Positions 22,241-32,977 are shown, numbered from the stretch's first letter. The stretch is DNA of 64,000 nucleotides from Ophioderma brevispina (GCA_023653785.1 JAMKCH010011812.1:124001-188000); one strand, 5' to 3'. Translations and numbers: made by a program. Notes: a model not told the origin generated them from the sequence alone.

Positions 22241-22515
22241 AAAAAAAGTGCATTGGCTTTAGAATGGGTCTTGTAAACCTTTTGATTATTTTTACCACTA
22301 TTTATAATACGGCAGCCATTTTTCAGAATAAAGCCATTAAAGTATGTGTGTCACAATAGCTGGCCTTAGAAATTTGCATCCTTGCTCTTTGTGCACTTTA
22401 TAAATGTACTGGCTTTAGAAGGGTCTTGAACCTTCAAATAGACACATTAGCACTATTTATATATTGGCAGCCAATTTAAGCCACATATAAAGTGTATGTG
22501 TCAATAGCTGCTTTA
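22241..22515 (+). repeat. Diverged tandem duplication, period about 155 bp
   Basis: Two copies share TGGCTTTAGAA(T)GGGTCTTG, 'CACTATTTATA', GGCAGCCA, 'AAAGT(G)TATGTGTC' and CAATAGCTG in order. The second is about 155 bp downstream of the first. Non-coding. Confidence 0.75.
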
Positions 22516-24594
22516 TACACTTCGTATTTTTGCTTATGAACACTTTCTAAAGAACGGGAAGGAGGGAAAGAGATTAAGGAAAAAAAGTGGCCCCTAAGAA
22601 CTAATCCCGATTTTTGAATGAATTTTTTGTTGCTGGTATTATTTTGATAGTGGCCACACATTTATGGCTACGGGGGGGGGGTGAACAAAAATCAGAATAA
22701 AGTTTTTAAAAATAGAGGGGGGGCTATAGATGGTCACCCCTATTGGTCATACTTACCAATTGTCATGTATGACTGTCTTCAACAGAAATTTAAGTGGGAT
22801 TTCATACACTATGAACTAGTAAATCTCATTTCCCTTGGCACGTTCAGTAATTAACCAATGTATTTAGAAATACACCCCCTGGTTGTTTTTTTGGGTATGG
22901 AGATATGATACCCAGATCACCACAATGACAGTTCATGCAAGTATGTAGAAGTGCAACCCACTGAACTGTTCCTTGGTGGATGAGCACATTTAACTCATAG
23001 TGATAGCAATACATCTTTTTCTTTGTTGTGCATGGCGCGAGTTTGATATACGTCAAGATACGTTGGGTAACAAAACTCTGGGTAACCTACTTCGATTATT
23101 TCAATGTATATCATTTCATAGTTACATGGAGGAAAGATAGCAGTTTTAAGCTCTGGAGTAGAACAATGTCTTCCTAGAGGTACGCTTCGTCAGGTAAGTA
23201 CCATGCTTTTTAGAGGGAAGTTACAATGGTAAATTAATTACCATGCTTTTAGTTGAAGGTTACTGGTAAATTAAGGATTTTTTGCTTGACCACTATCACA
23301 AGAAGATCCAGAGGTATCCAAACTCCCCTTAGTTTTTATCTTTCTCCTTTTCAAGTGAACCATGTGGAGAGCAGGGGTTCTGATTTGATCTATAACCTGT
23401 TTTCCATTCATAATTAAGTACACTCAAAATGTCAGATACAAGAAAAGTGGCCCGCTTAGACAGAATAGAGACCCTAGGCAACGAGAACAAACACTGTACC
23501 CGGAGACCATATTTTCCTCCAAACTAAAATGCACACATTTATGGCACTGCCCATGCTGTCAAAAATGTCAACATGAGGCATACCACAACATCCCCCTGCA
23601 AATACCCAATCCCCCTTCAAAGACCCCCCGGCCCCCCCCCCCCCCCATGGCCTCAGAAATATTGCAAAGAAGACCACCGTGATACACACAAACACTGCAT
23701 ATGATAACCATAAAAAACAATAATATTGTTTTCCTCCACAAATAACGACACATGTAAACATTCCCAAAATTTTATACAATTTGACCACTGGCATAGATAC
23801 TCAACCATCTGTTGCATTTAACCATACATCCTTCCACATTCACCAAAACATCCCCCTTTTTTTTTTTTTTTAAACAAAAAATGTTGAAAATTAAAATCTA
23901 AAATTGTCTCATACATCAGATGAATTCCTTTACAAGCCAATAATTGTGAACACATGAAGAAATCAAAGTACATCTGATCTAAATAAATAAATCTTGATTC
24001 AGACTGCTAGCAATGATGGCGAGAACTACCACAAGCAGGCCACACACAACAAACCATTTAAAACATAATCCACTAAATATTCTTTTTCTGATGGTGGTGT
24101 GGCTTCTTTCCGATCCTGAAAAAAACATCCCGATAAAGTTCTAGGGTAGCGCTGTGAGTGCAAAACTGCAAAACTTGCATATCTGTGACAGATGTGTTTG
24201 ACCTATTTCCGGAACATTTTCATTACTTGTTGTGGAATTTGTGTAAAGTCGGGGAGTGTTTATGGAGTTCAGGAGCATGAAACTTTTCACAATAGTGCAC
24301 TACAAATAAACTATTATATATTTGATATCGCTAAACAAAGGGGTTTGTGAATAGGTTGCACAAAGTGATGAAGCAGCCACGGGCAGGATCTGGATTCCCA
24401 GATTGTTGTTTAACTTGTCCCTCCAGCTAGAAAACAGTACAGGAAGTGCACAGGGTCTTTGAGCTATTCGACTGTAAAACATTTTAATTTCACAGTACTT
24501 TTTGCAATGAATTGCGAGGGGTGGACTTTTCAACGAGTATTAAAATTTTGTGTAATTTGAATTTTGTGATGATGCGGAAATGTACTATGAGGGC
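22516..24594. other. Intergenic or intronic, no gene seen
   Basis: No supported gene. G/C homopolymers lie at about 22671-22681 and 23628-23646. A two-copy ~45 bp repeat with TACCATGCTTTTAG lies at 23203-23275. The minus-strand frame of 106 codons across the C run is a composition artefact. Confidence 0.4.
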
Positions 24595-24670
24595 AATATT
24601 TCCGTGAGATTTAATTATTGCGTTCGTTCGCGAATTCCTTGTTATTCCGAAATTAAGATCTCACGAAATT
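24595..24670. mobile_element. Palindromic MITE-like sequence
   Basis: AATATTTCCGTGAGATTTAA at the left is matched by the inverted AATTAAGATCTCACGAAATT at the right, with GCGTTCGTTCGCGAATTC in the centre. Palindromes with the CGTGAGATTTAAT theme are common in marine invertebrate genomes (recalled). No coding capacity. Confidence 0.6.
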
Positions 24671-25535
24671 AACATGTTTTTAGAGGTATCCGGTGCTATC
24701 TGTGGCCCACAAGCTACCTATACCAGTTAGTTTCACTTCTTAGGTAATTGTGGTCTGTTATATTGATTCAACACCAAATGGGCAAGCTTTTTCCCAAACC
24801 TGTTTCGATTGCTTCCTTCTAAAAGTCTAACTATAAAAACTACTATAAAATAACCGCATTTTGTCTTATTTTCATCCATAATATTTTTGTTGAAAGATTC
24901 AGATTTCATAGCACTTTGTTTCAGTCCAATAAGCATTTATATGAGGAGTTTTAAAAGCAATAAAACTTCTAAAAACATGAAAAAGTTGGGGGGGAAAATG
25001 AGCCTCAATTTCCCAGGTTGACTACTTATTGTTTGGAATGACAACAACTCTAAACATATACCAAGCATACAACAAGTACGTCTGACCTTCCTGTGCCTTT
25101 TTTCATAATTCACTTGGCCAACTTGGCCTTTCCATATCCTAACGATGTGTAACATAATGTCAAAGAGGGTTTTTCTAATGGACAGATACACAATCAAACA
25201 AACACCCTTATTTGTTGTTTTATTAATTGCAGTAAAGTAAGGCCTCCATTCCCAGGATTTTTGAACAGCGAATGAAGCATAATAACCTTAGATACATGAC
25301 AAGTTCTCACATCGGCTGGTTAATCCTCAATTTCTCAGAACTTAGTTTCCCGGACTTTTCACCTTCCTGGTAATATTTAACTTGTAGAGGTTATGCACAT
25401 AACCTGCAATCAAACCACACTTCCCTTTGGTGGTTTCTTTCCACATTAAATCCCACTTTGCATTTGGGGTTTTGTCTATCACAGTGCAAATATGTCTTGT
25501 ATCTGTTCTAAAGTGTACCACATTATTCCTCACAG
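24671..25535. other. Intergenic, no gene seen
   Basis: No supported gene. Lys/Leu-rich minus frames reflect AT content. Confidence 0.4.
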
Positions 25536-25703
25536 CATGGTAGCTGGTTACGACCACCCTGGTATAACTAAAAATAGATCTAACCAAAAGGGCGGCCGGC
25601 TCTAGAGAGCTAATTGCGGCCATCCAGTACTTGACGTTTTTTTTCAAAACACAAGGGCCACCGGTCAATTATCTTTTACTACAATAAATCCTTACACAAT
25701 CAG
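25536..25703 (+). repeat. Retroposon-like repeat family E, copy 2
   Basis: Colinear with 18154-18352 and more diverged. The GACGTCAGGAAGGGCATCC part is replaced here by a T-rich TTGACGTTTTTTTTC stretch. It keeps GCGGCCATCCAGTACTTGACG and CAATAAATCCTTACACA. Confidence 0.6.
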
Positions 25704-26087
25704 TGGTGTAAAGATTTTCAGTCTTTCTTTTCCTCAAGCCTGGAAACCTCTCTTTTTTTTTTCCAAATTTCCAGGTGTTAATGGGACCGAGCAGAGGGAG
25801 TGTTTGATCACATCAAATTTTCAGCTTTTTAATTTTCTTTATGGTGTGGGCTTTCTTTCAGCATTGAAACCTATGTCACAAATGTCCAGGTGTTTGTGGG
25901 AACCATAGGGTGTTAAACCATGTCCTAATGCATTCCTTAAAATACTAAAATTTCGGCACTAAGAAGAGTACGATTCAACCTGGGGTTTTTGTGCATTGTG
26001 AATGAGTGCAGTATGGAGTCAACATGACCTCACTTCAAAGTACAACTTTCAAATCATAGTGCATTATGGGAATGTGCTTTAAAACTC

Positions 26088-26326
26088 GGATGGTGTTTTG
26101 AACCAATCCTATAATGCATTGGGGCCAATGTGCCTATCTGTACTATCCTAAACACATGTCAGTGACTTTGTGATAAAAGTCTTCAATAATTTAAATAACA
26201 GTTCATATATTCAAGACTCATGCGAAAATTCCTTAGTACTAACCATTGTGGGTTAAACTAATGAGCTTAAAGTAGGGTTTATGTTTTACGAAGGGTGCAT
26301 TGTGGGATTGACTCAATACATCTCTG
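26088..26326 (+). mobile_element. MITE family B, copy 3 (both ends kept)
   Basis: Starts GGATGGTGTTTTGAACCAAT and ends GGGATTGACTCAATACATC, roughly inverted repeats of each other. Internal 'ACACATGTCAGTGACT' and 'TTCCTTAGTACTAACC' blocks match copies 1 and 2. Confidence 0.7.
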
Positions 26327-27760
26327 ATCTTTAACTCATCATGTGGATCAACTTGCATGTCAATCATACTATTCTATCTTTGTACAACGGTCCCAAAATT
26401 GATCATTTAGGCCTATTCTATCGTGCAAATTTCTTCCCCCCAAAAAAAGATTGTGGGCAAAAAAAATGGCATACCATACATTTCCAGAAAGTCATCAAGT
26501 TTCTAATCATATACATGAATCACAACCGCAATGCAGTTCCGTGCCTGCACTTCCTTGTAAAGTCCTATACAACATCCCACTACTTCCAGAAATTCAGCAG
26601 AATGTAACTAACCACATCTTCGTTCAGATGATAGCCCATGAAGCAATCAGACAATGTAGTCAACCATCATGATTTCAGCTGACCCAGGTAGCGATGGTTC
26701 ACAAGAGTTACATAGCTCACAAAAAGCACCCTTTTGGGGGAACATCATCATGCGCACACGTGCCTAATAAAATTAACAATTTGCTACCGCTAGCGTGCTA
26801 ATGGCAGCTTAGACCCTGGAATGGATGGCATTGGGTTTCCTTGATTTCCAGCATCATGTGATGAATTTGGAGATGAGGGTAACTCTATAACAGATAATTT
26901 CTGGGTCTAAAAAACTCATTCAATCAATCTTTGAGGTGGCGTGTGAAGTTCCTTAAAATTTACTGCATGCAGATTGAGTCATCTTGTGCTGAACATATAA
27001 TTTAACAAATTCAAAGTTAGGCAGAATCTTCTGTAGCATTATGCTATGCTTTAATTTACCGAACATTTTCTTTCTCCAAAGCACACTTTGCATATGAGTG
27101 GGTATGCTGTGCAACTTGCCAGAAAATAACAGTGCTTCTGGGTTCCAACGTGAAGGACTTTTTGATACACTCCAGGAACCACTGTAGTCCATTTATCTTC
27201 CTCGAGGCGGTGACAATTCAAAAGCGTTCGAAAAGCTGTTTTGATGCGTGTATTATGCAATGCCTTTATACACGCAGTAGGTATGGCCAACGCTTTGAAT
27301 AAACGCCTGTGTTTTAATGCTGTCAGTCTAGCTGCAAACAAACTCCCGTACTTACTCGAGAAGATATGCACTATACCTTAAGAGGTAGTTGATGGTTTCT
27401 GGTAGCTTGCACTGGCGGCACTCAAACACACCATTTTTTTTTTTCAAACTCAAGTTTTCTACCGAGCAGGTGATGTTGGTAGACGTTTTCATATAGAAGT
27501 CCCAAGATGCAAATGAGGTATTGCCATATATTCTGCCAAACGCTATTGCCAACATCATAACAGTGCATGACGGAATCAATGGTATACCTCATCGCATCCG
27601 TTGGGGGGACTTCTATATGAAACGCCCCATCAGTTCTATTTTCTGAAATCCCAATGCACTACCCCTGAAGCTGCTGGCCAGTGAAACTGTATACTCTATG
27701 TTCCCTCTTCTCAAATCCCATAGGAAGTTCAATGCTCCACATCTCAAGGGTTGGAACAAA
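26327..27760. other. Intergenic or intronic, no gene supported
   Basis: Two adjoining minus-strand frames (27051-27371, 106 codons; 27352-27579, 75 codons) look slightly more protein-like than average, with balanced composition and several Cys. They overlap in different frames and have no recognisable domain or strong start. I do not call a gene. A 13-base T run lies at 27434-27445. Confidence 0.35.
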
Positions 27761-27860
27761 AAGGCCCCATCTGCAATAGCTGCATATGTGGATTTTGGCA
27801 GGTATAACACTTAATCAACAACACAACTGACAATGGGCAGTCTATTGCAGATGGGGCCTT
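27761..27860. mobile_element. Palindromic MITE family F, copy 1
   Basis: Begins AAGGCCCCATCTGCAATAGC and ends with its reverse complement (GCAGTCTATTGCAGATGGGG, then CCTT), with a single-base difference. About 100 bp in total. The interior has 'GGCAGGTATAACACTTAAT' and ACACAACTGACAA, shared with copy 2. No ORF. It could fold into a long hairpin if transcribed. Confidence 0.85.
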
Positions 27861-28134
27861 CTTGCAGTAGTAACACCCTTGATACTCTGATTTTGGAAGG
27901 CTACTGTGAAATTGACAGCTATTTGTGCTGGCTACATTAATGATGTCCACATATCCAACAGGGTTTATTGTTGATACAGTTGTGTATGTGTATTATTCAA
28001 GAGTACCCTAAAATGAGATTGTGTCAGCAAATCAGGAACTATAGAGGATTGAGGATTTATCAGTTTCCCAGAATGCCCTGATGACATGTCCCCAACGCAA
28101 GTGTGCTGGACGGATTTAGAGGGTTTAGGGCAAA

Positions 28135-28228
28135 AAGGCCCCATCTGCAATAGCTGCCAGGTGTTGGCAGGCATAACACTTAATAAGAACACAACTGACA
28201 AATAGCAGCTATTGCAGATGGGGCCTTC
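28135..28228. mobile_element. Palindromic MITE family F, copy 2
   Basis: The same terminal repeat as 27761-27860, here perfect over its first 20 bases. It is about 94 bp long, in the same orientation and about 275 bp from copy 1. The interior differs by a short indel and a few substitutions. Confidence 0.85.
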
Positions 28229-28988
28229 TTGCAGTAAACACTCGATTTGTCTCTTAAATTTTCATCAGGCAGACGGAAAGATTCATTCATTTCAATGTGG
28301 ACCCTCACTTACTTTTTGTTCCATTGATATTCCTCTACATTTCTCTATCTTTAATTTCATGTGACATGTTACCCTCACATATACTCTGGCTCAATGTCTT
28401 GAACAGTTTAGAACGTACGCCCGTTTCCCCGCCAAAATGGCGCACCATCGTGTTGCATGTAGACGCAGTCACGCAAGGAGCAATGCGCGCATTTGTTATG
28501 TCCAAAAAATTATGGCCTAGAGTATAGTTTCAAGCACTTGTTCACATTCAGATTCAAAATTTCAGAAGTTGAAGCCATTGATATGCATGCGTACTTGCGC
28601 TGGTTTGATCCATGTATTCTTTGAAGCCAATAAGTTCTCAATCTTTGAGTGCAAAGTTAAAAACCTAATCAGGAAGGGAAAGAAATCCTGGCTTGCTTCA
28701 CGTCACTTCACTGGGGTAACCTGAAAGAAATGGGACGACAAGTTGTCGAGTGAATGCAAAAAGGTTGTAAGTGCAATAGCTCCCATGTGATACACTTGTG
28801 CGCTGCCATGTATTAGAGTATTTCTCAAAATCCCTTGGCCATTTAACTATATTCTCCTGCTTTCACACCAATATAACGCTCCATTGGATTGCATGTAAGC
28901 GCAGTTTATGCGAAGAGATACGCATGCGCATGTCATGTCCATGGGATTATGACAAACACGGTAGGATAACTCAATTTATCTTACCTTA
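28229..28988. other. Between MITEs and the palindrome, no gene seen
   Basis: No supported exon. Two diverged segments near 28440-28500 and 28860-28945 share GTTGCATGTAGACGCAGT / GATTGCATGTAAGCGCAGT and GCGCATTTGT / CGCATGTCATGTCC words, suggesting an old duplication of about 440 bp spacing. Confidence 0.4.
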
Positions 28989-29059
28989 GGTCAGTGGCTC
29001 TTGAAATGGGTCTTCAGGTGACACATTTGCCATAAGAACCATTTGAAGAGCCACTGACC
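28989..29059. repeat. 71 bp near-perfect hairpin
   Basis: GGTCAGTGGCTCTTGAAATG (from 28989) pairs with CATTTGAAGAGCCACTGACC (to 29059), 20 of 21 bases including the next pair, around a ~29 base centre. It lies just downstream of the coding exon on that gene's strand, so it could fold in pre-mRNA. It may equally be a small MITE. Confidence 0.8.
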
Positions 29060-29114
29060 AAAGACTTTGCAAGTTTGATGGGAACTTCTGACAAATGGCA
29101 GCTATTTCACTTAC

Positions 29115-29214
29115 AACCTTCTTCCATTCATATGACAAAGTTATCTTCCTTAGAGCTGTTCTCAGTCTTCCAATGCCATTCTTCATGTCTAACTTCAGTA
29201 TTGGAAATGAACAC
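29115..29214 (-). CDS. Possible small exon, weak
   Basis: On the minus strand CTTTTTGTTTCAG ends at 29215, a good 3' splice-site sequence, and GTAAGT begins at 29114, a good donor. The 100 bases between are open in one frame, with a basic, helical-looking stretch (KNGIGRLRTALRKITLSYEW). Against it, the distance from the upstream donor is only 39 bases, too short for a normal animal intron, and joining to that exon in phase meets a stop after about seven codons. It could be a decoy, an alternative exon or chance. Confidence 0.2.
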
Positions 29215-29253
29215 CTGAAACAAAAAGTAATGTACAAGGAATGGAAAACTTAC

Positions 29254-30213
29254 CATCTTTTTTCTTATCCATATCCTCCGTTAGCGATTTCTCCTCCACC
29301 ACAATTCTTTGTCCTTCATTATTTTGCAATACAAAATCACCAATTTGAATTTGGGGGATTTGAGACGGCAACACTAGCGTTGCTGTTGGCATAGTTGCTG
29401 TTGCCTGAGTTACTGTTACTGGGGCAACCGTAATCGGTTGTCCAGGTAATGCTTTTGCAGTGCCACCTAACATTGGATGTTGCTGCTGCTGCTGATGATG
29501 ATGATGTTGCTGTTGCTGTGGTAAAGTTTGTTGCACCAATGTATTTGTTACAGGGTTTGCCGCCACAACGGTCACCGTTGCCGGCTGAATCGTCGTCGCT
29601 GGCGAAATTGTTACATTGCTTATTCCCGGTATATTTTGTGCAGTCCTAACAACCCCGTGCTGTTGAGGCACAGCATTTGACACCGGGTTTGTTGCAAGCA
29701 CCGTCATTGTGGCGGGTTGTATCCCGCCTTGGTTCGTCGCCAATTGTATTGGCTGATTTGAAAAAAAATGACTAAGATTGATTGGCTGACTGGCGGCAGC
29801 TACATGGCCCACTATTGGTTGACCAATGATGGACTGATTAGCAGCCGCAAATTGACTTAGAAACGTCTGCCCCGGCGTCGGCTGACCAATTAACGTCTGT
29901 ATATTTGAAGTGGGTATATTGGTGACCATAGGCTGCCCAGCAAGGGATATATTGGTCACTACGGGATTGGGAAACGTCACAATTTGGTTTGGCTTTGGTA
30001 TATTGGTCACTGGTTGACTGGTCATTGAGTACCCGTCATCGGTTGGTGAGTGGGAGATGTCATGCTCCCCGGTAGTGTTACCGTTGTGTCATGCTTTCGC
30101 TTTTCCGAGTTGTTGAGAAACGGTAGGCTCAAAGCTTCCGGACTCTGCACGCTACTGGTGTCCATTCCCACTGGAGATGGGGGCTCCATTGTGGTTATTA
30201 GTTTGACATCCAT
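29254..30213 (-). CDS. 5' coding exon, Gln/Thr-rich transcription-regulator-like protein (split frame)
   Basis: The ATG at 30213 sits in a strong Kozak context (CACCATGG) and opens MDVKLITTMEPPSPVGMD, followed by a basic SEKRKHD stretch. This frame stops at 30022. A second frame, open from just below a stop at 30091-30089, carries the rest to 29254. It has about 250 residues rich in Thr, Gln, Pro, Val and Asn, with repeated (I/V)GQP and QPAT(M/V)TV motifs, a His/Gln run, then QIQIGDFVLQNNEGQRIVVE and an acidic/Lys end. The exon ends G|GTAAGT, phase 1. The frames overlap by ATGA, and one extra base within 30026-30088 would join them. The composition is typical of activation domains of Sp/POU/CREB-type regulators, but no DNA-binding domain is present, so the family is unknown. 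It would act in the nucleus (inference). Confidence 0.72.
29476..29521 (-). repeat. Coding CAG/CAT triplet run (Gln/His tract)
   Basis: On the plus strand TGCTGCTGCTGCTGATGATG and neighbours encode QQQQQHHHHHHQQQQQ-type sequence in the minus-strand exon. Such runs are length-polymorphic and common in activation domains. Confidence 0.85.
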
Positions 30214-30933
30214 GGTGACGTGCTGCTGTTAGCTGTACCTACAGTAGGTACACAGCAAGCCGCACCACAACACTTGATCTTTTATTGGGAGGCTACTCTG
30301 CCTACAATAAACATGTGATACTGAGGAAAAAAATCAGATAGTTCCATTAAATTCAGTCCTGGGAATCCAATCTGTGATAATAAGGAGGAAAAAAGAAAGG
30401 CAAGCCATTAGATGTATTATTCACCAACTCTTCCGATCCTTTTTCATGAGCATACTTCAACGCGGGATGACACACAGTAATTTTTCGCATGTAATTTTGT
30501 GTGCTTCTGCAATTTTTAGATTTTAACTGGTTTTAAATTCGCTTTTTCAGCTACTTACATAGACTACACACAAAGTAAACATTTTTGCATCTAAAAAGTG
30601 TGTGAAAAGCGCAACTTAAATGTAGCTAAATATTTCCACTTTTAAGAACTGTAACTGTATGCACTACGCACTGGTTCTGGAAGCGTGGCGCATACAACAA
30701 CTGGTGGACACATCTGTTTATTTACAATGCCTTATTCAGTGAGTGGGGTTTAGTAAGCAACACGCAACATCATTGGTTGTTACCTAACTAATATGACTAA
30801 TGATAGTTGTCATCGCGCAAGTGCTACGCCGTAATGTTAAGGTTACGGGTGCCCTTTTGCCGTTTTAAACTAATTGATTGAGATAGAAGATTTTTTGGAG
30901 GATAAACAACCAAACTAAATACTGATAAAAGAT
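30214..30933 (-). promoter_or_regulatory. Upstream region of the split regulator gene
   Basis: This is the 5' flank of the minus-strand ATG at 30213. Bases directly upstream include CACGTCACC, with a TGACG half CRE on the plus strand at 30216-30220. An AATAAAAGA TATA-like word on the minus strand lies about 70 bases upstream of the ATG. A TTTATTGTAGGC acceptor-like word near 30290 could mark the start of this exon after a 5' UTR intron. A CCAAT word on the minus strand is near 30771. No transcription start can be fixed from sequence. Confidence 0.3.
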
Positions 30934-31084
30934 AGGATTTGTTGTTGCCTATCTAATATCATGTCATATTGGATGGGGCCAGTCCAATATTTTTTATCGT
31001 AGTGGATATAATGTAACTAATCTAAATAATGGGAATGCCAATATAATAAGACACGATATTTGATAGGCAAAACAAACAAATCCT
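30934..31084. mobile_element. Foldback MITE upstream of the regulator exon
   Basis: AGGATTTGTTGTTGCCTATC with AATATC(A)TGTC at the left is matched inverted at the right (GATAGGCAAAACAAACAAAT, then CCT). The centre holds a smaller hairpin, TATTGGA / TCCAATA. 151 bp, no ORF. It lies about 720 bp upstream of the ATG of the minus-strand exon. Confidence 0.8.
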
Positions 31085-31429
31085 CTCTTTTTTTTTTAAT
31101 TTTTTATTATATAGAATAAAAACATACGAAAATGAGCAAATGAAGGGAGATTACTGCAGATTTAAAATGTTGTTACTTATATTTAAAAAGTTTTGGTTAA
31201 AATGACCAAGGATATATAAATGCAATCATCTTTTGATATGAAAGCAGATGTGTGGGGCGCGGATTCTGTTGCTTTAATTCTTTAGTTGTAACTTGTCTTT
31301 TATGTCATTTTTGAATTTGATAGCATAAATAGAGATTCAATATGTCAACAAGGCGAACTCGTATTTACGCGATGCATAAAAATAGGTTCCCCGGCGAATG
31401 TCGCGATCACTAACATGCGGTAAAGCAAT
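31085..31429. other. AT-rich intergenic, nothing recognised
   Basis: T- and A-rich, including a TTTTTTTTTAATTTTTTATT run. No feature. Confidence 0.4.
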
Positions 31430-31962
31430 GACAACCCCCCAACAAAACAAACACCACCCTACAAAAAAAAAACCCCATCCAACAAAAGACCCCAACCACA
31501 TCCCCAACACCCTACAAAATCACCCCTAACCAAACACCCCGCACACCAACCCCAAACAGAGCACACCCACCCAACACCCACAACAACACAACCCCCTCCC
31601 TAACACACACAAACTCCCCAACACCCCACCCTCCCAACACTCTGCAATACCTACCCCACCCATCCTTAACACCCCTCAACACCCCCCCAACTCCCAGGCA
31701 ACCCCCCCAACCCACCCCCATACCCTGTAACACGCCCTCCCACTCCCCAAAACACCCGCACACGCCACTCCCATCCACAAAAACATGCACACTCTACCCC
31801 CTCCCAAACACCCCACCCCTCCCCAACACCCTCACCCCTCCCCCAAACACTCCCCCCCTCCCTAACACCATGCAAACACCCCACCCCCTCCCCAACAACC
31901 CGCAATACCTAACCCCTCCCCCCCCAACACCCCGCAATTACCTAACCCCTCCCCAACACCCC
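31430..31962 (-). repeat. C/A-rich degenerate minisatellite
   Basis: About 530 bases almost free of G, built from degenerate CCCCTCCCCAACACCC and AACACCCCACC words of roughly 15-40 bp. The minus strand is G-rich with many GGGG runs (quadruplex potential), the plus strand C-rich (i-motif potential). The Gly/Val/Trp-rich minus frames of 79-92 codons are composition artefacts. Confidence 0.88.
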
Positions 31963-32159
31963 TATGGCATAGTTAGTCATCATGTAGCGAAGGAATTTTG
32001 CATATCCGACGTACGTTTCGAGATACAATGCGCATATTTAATTAGCGCATTTGCATACCAAGCCGCTGCCGCATATATCACATAACTTCAAATTGCAAAG
32101 AAGATGTTGGCCATGATAGGCTTTCAAGCAGCACAGGAATTGTGAGTAAGTATCCATTT

Positions 32160-32607
32160 TGTGACAGTGTCAAAAATATAGCAATTACACTGATTTTGCA
32201 TATTTATTAGCTTCATTTGCATACTCAATTTGGCCCAAAATACGCCCAAAATCTAATCAGGTCGAGAACTTTCAAGCCCGCTCCTTCCACCAAGGTTACC
32301 ATCATTATACACCTTACGAAACTTCCAGCACAGAAAAATTGTACACAGGCCTTGCAGGAAAATTTTCATTAAATATGCAAAATGAGGATACTTATTAGCA
32401 TATTTTAAGCCCAAAATCTAATCAGTCGAGAACTCATCAACCGCTTCTTTCCACCAAGTTACATTCATTTGTTGCCCTTACGGACTCTAGCTACATGTAT
32501 ACACATGGGTTAACATTTTTATCACGGACGGACGGGACGGACGAACGGACGGACGAACGGTCGCTGCTCATTTGATAGTCCCTGTTCCGAACTCGTTCGG
32601 AAGGGAC
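32160..32607 (+). repeat. Dispersed repeat family G, ending in (GGAC)n and a hairpin
   Basis: Two partial copies follow each other, sharing 'GCATATTTATTAGCTTCATT'-type DNA, CCCAAAATCTAATCAG, TCGAGAACT and TTCCACCAAGTTAC. The right part ends with ACGGACGGACG-type repeats (32524-32560), then a hairpin at 32578-32607 (GTCCCTGTTCCGAAC / GTTCGGAAGGGAC). Related segments lie at 34740-34980. Of unknown class; the terminal hairpin is reminiscent of Helitron-like ends, but no CTRR terminus follows it. Confidence 0.65.
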
Positions 32608-32977
32608 AATAATGTACACAGTAATGTATCATAAATTAACAGCTCTGCCCCCCCACTGCATCCTATATTTTAACATATAAGATGCCTAGTGAGATACAAA
32701 TATGCACACATCCTGCAAACCAAACGCATTAGTTCATTATTGTATTCCTGACATGAACTGTACAAACTTGTGACTCCCTAAATTTTTTTTTCATTGTTCT
32801 ATCATTAAATTGGTTGAGGATCATTTGACTCAGGTGAATTTGCTGCAAGTTTATACTTCAAGTTACTTCCATTGCTTTGATCCCCCAAACCTTGTCAAAG
32901 AAAGCAATACAAAACCATTTTCAACAATGCATACATTTGAAATTTAAAACTACTTAGTCTCCAGGGTAGGCAAGGAT
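32608..32977. other. Intergenic, nothing recognised
   Basis: AT-leaning sequence with no supported feature. Confidence 0.4.

Noticed and set aside
27051..27579. Two adjoining minus frames with several Cys
   Set aside because: They lie in different frames without a plausible joining intron and show no domain. Left unannotated as a gene.
29215..29253. A 39 bp intron joining the regulator exon to 29115-29214
   Set aside because: It is below the usual minimum animal intron length, and the phase-correct join reaches a stop after about seven codons.
29449..29649. Plus-strand 66-codon frame over the regulator exon
   Set aside because: Antisense shadow of the minus-strand coding exon, including its Gln/His triplet run.
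31512..31905. Gly/Val/Trp-rich minus frames of 79-92 codons
   Set aside because: Composition artefact of the C/A-rich minisatellite.
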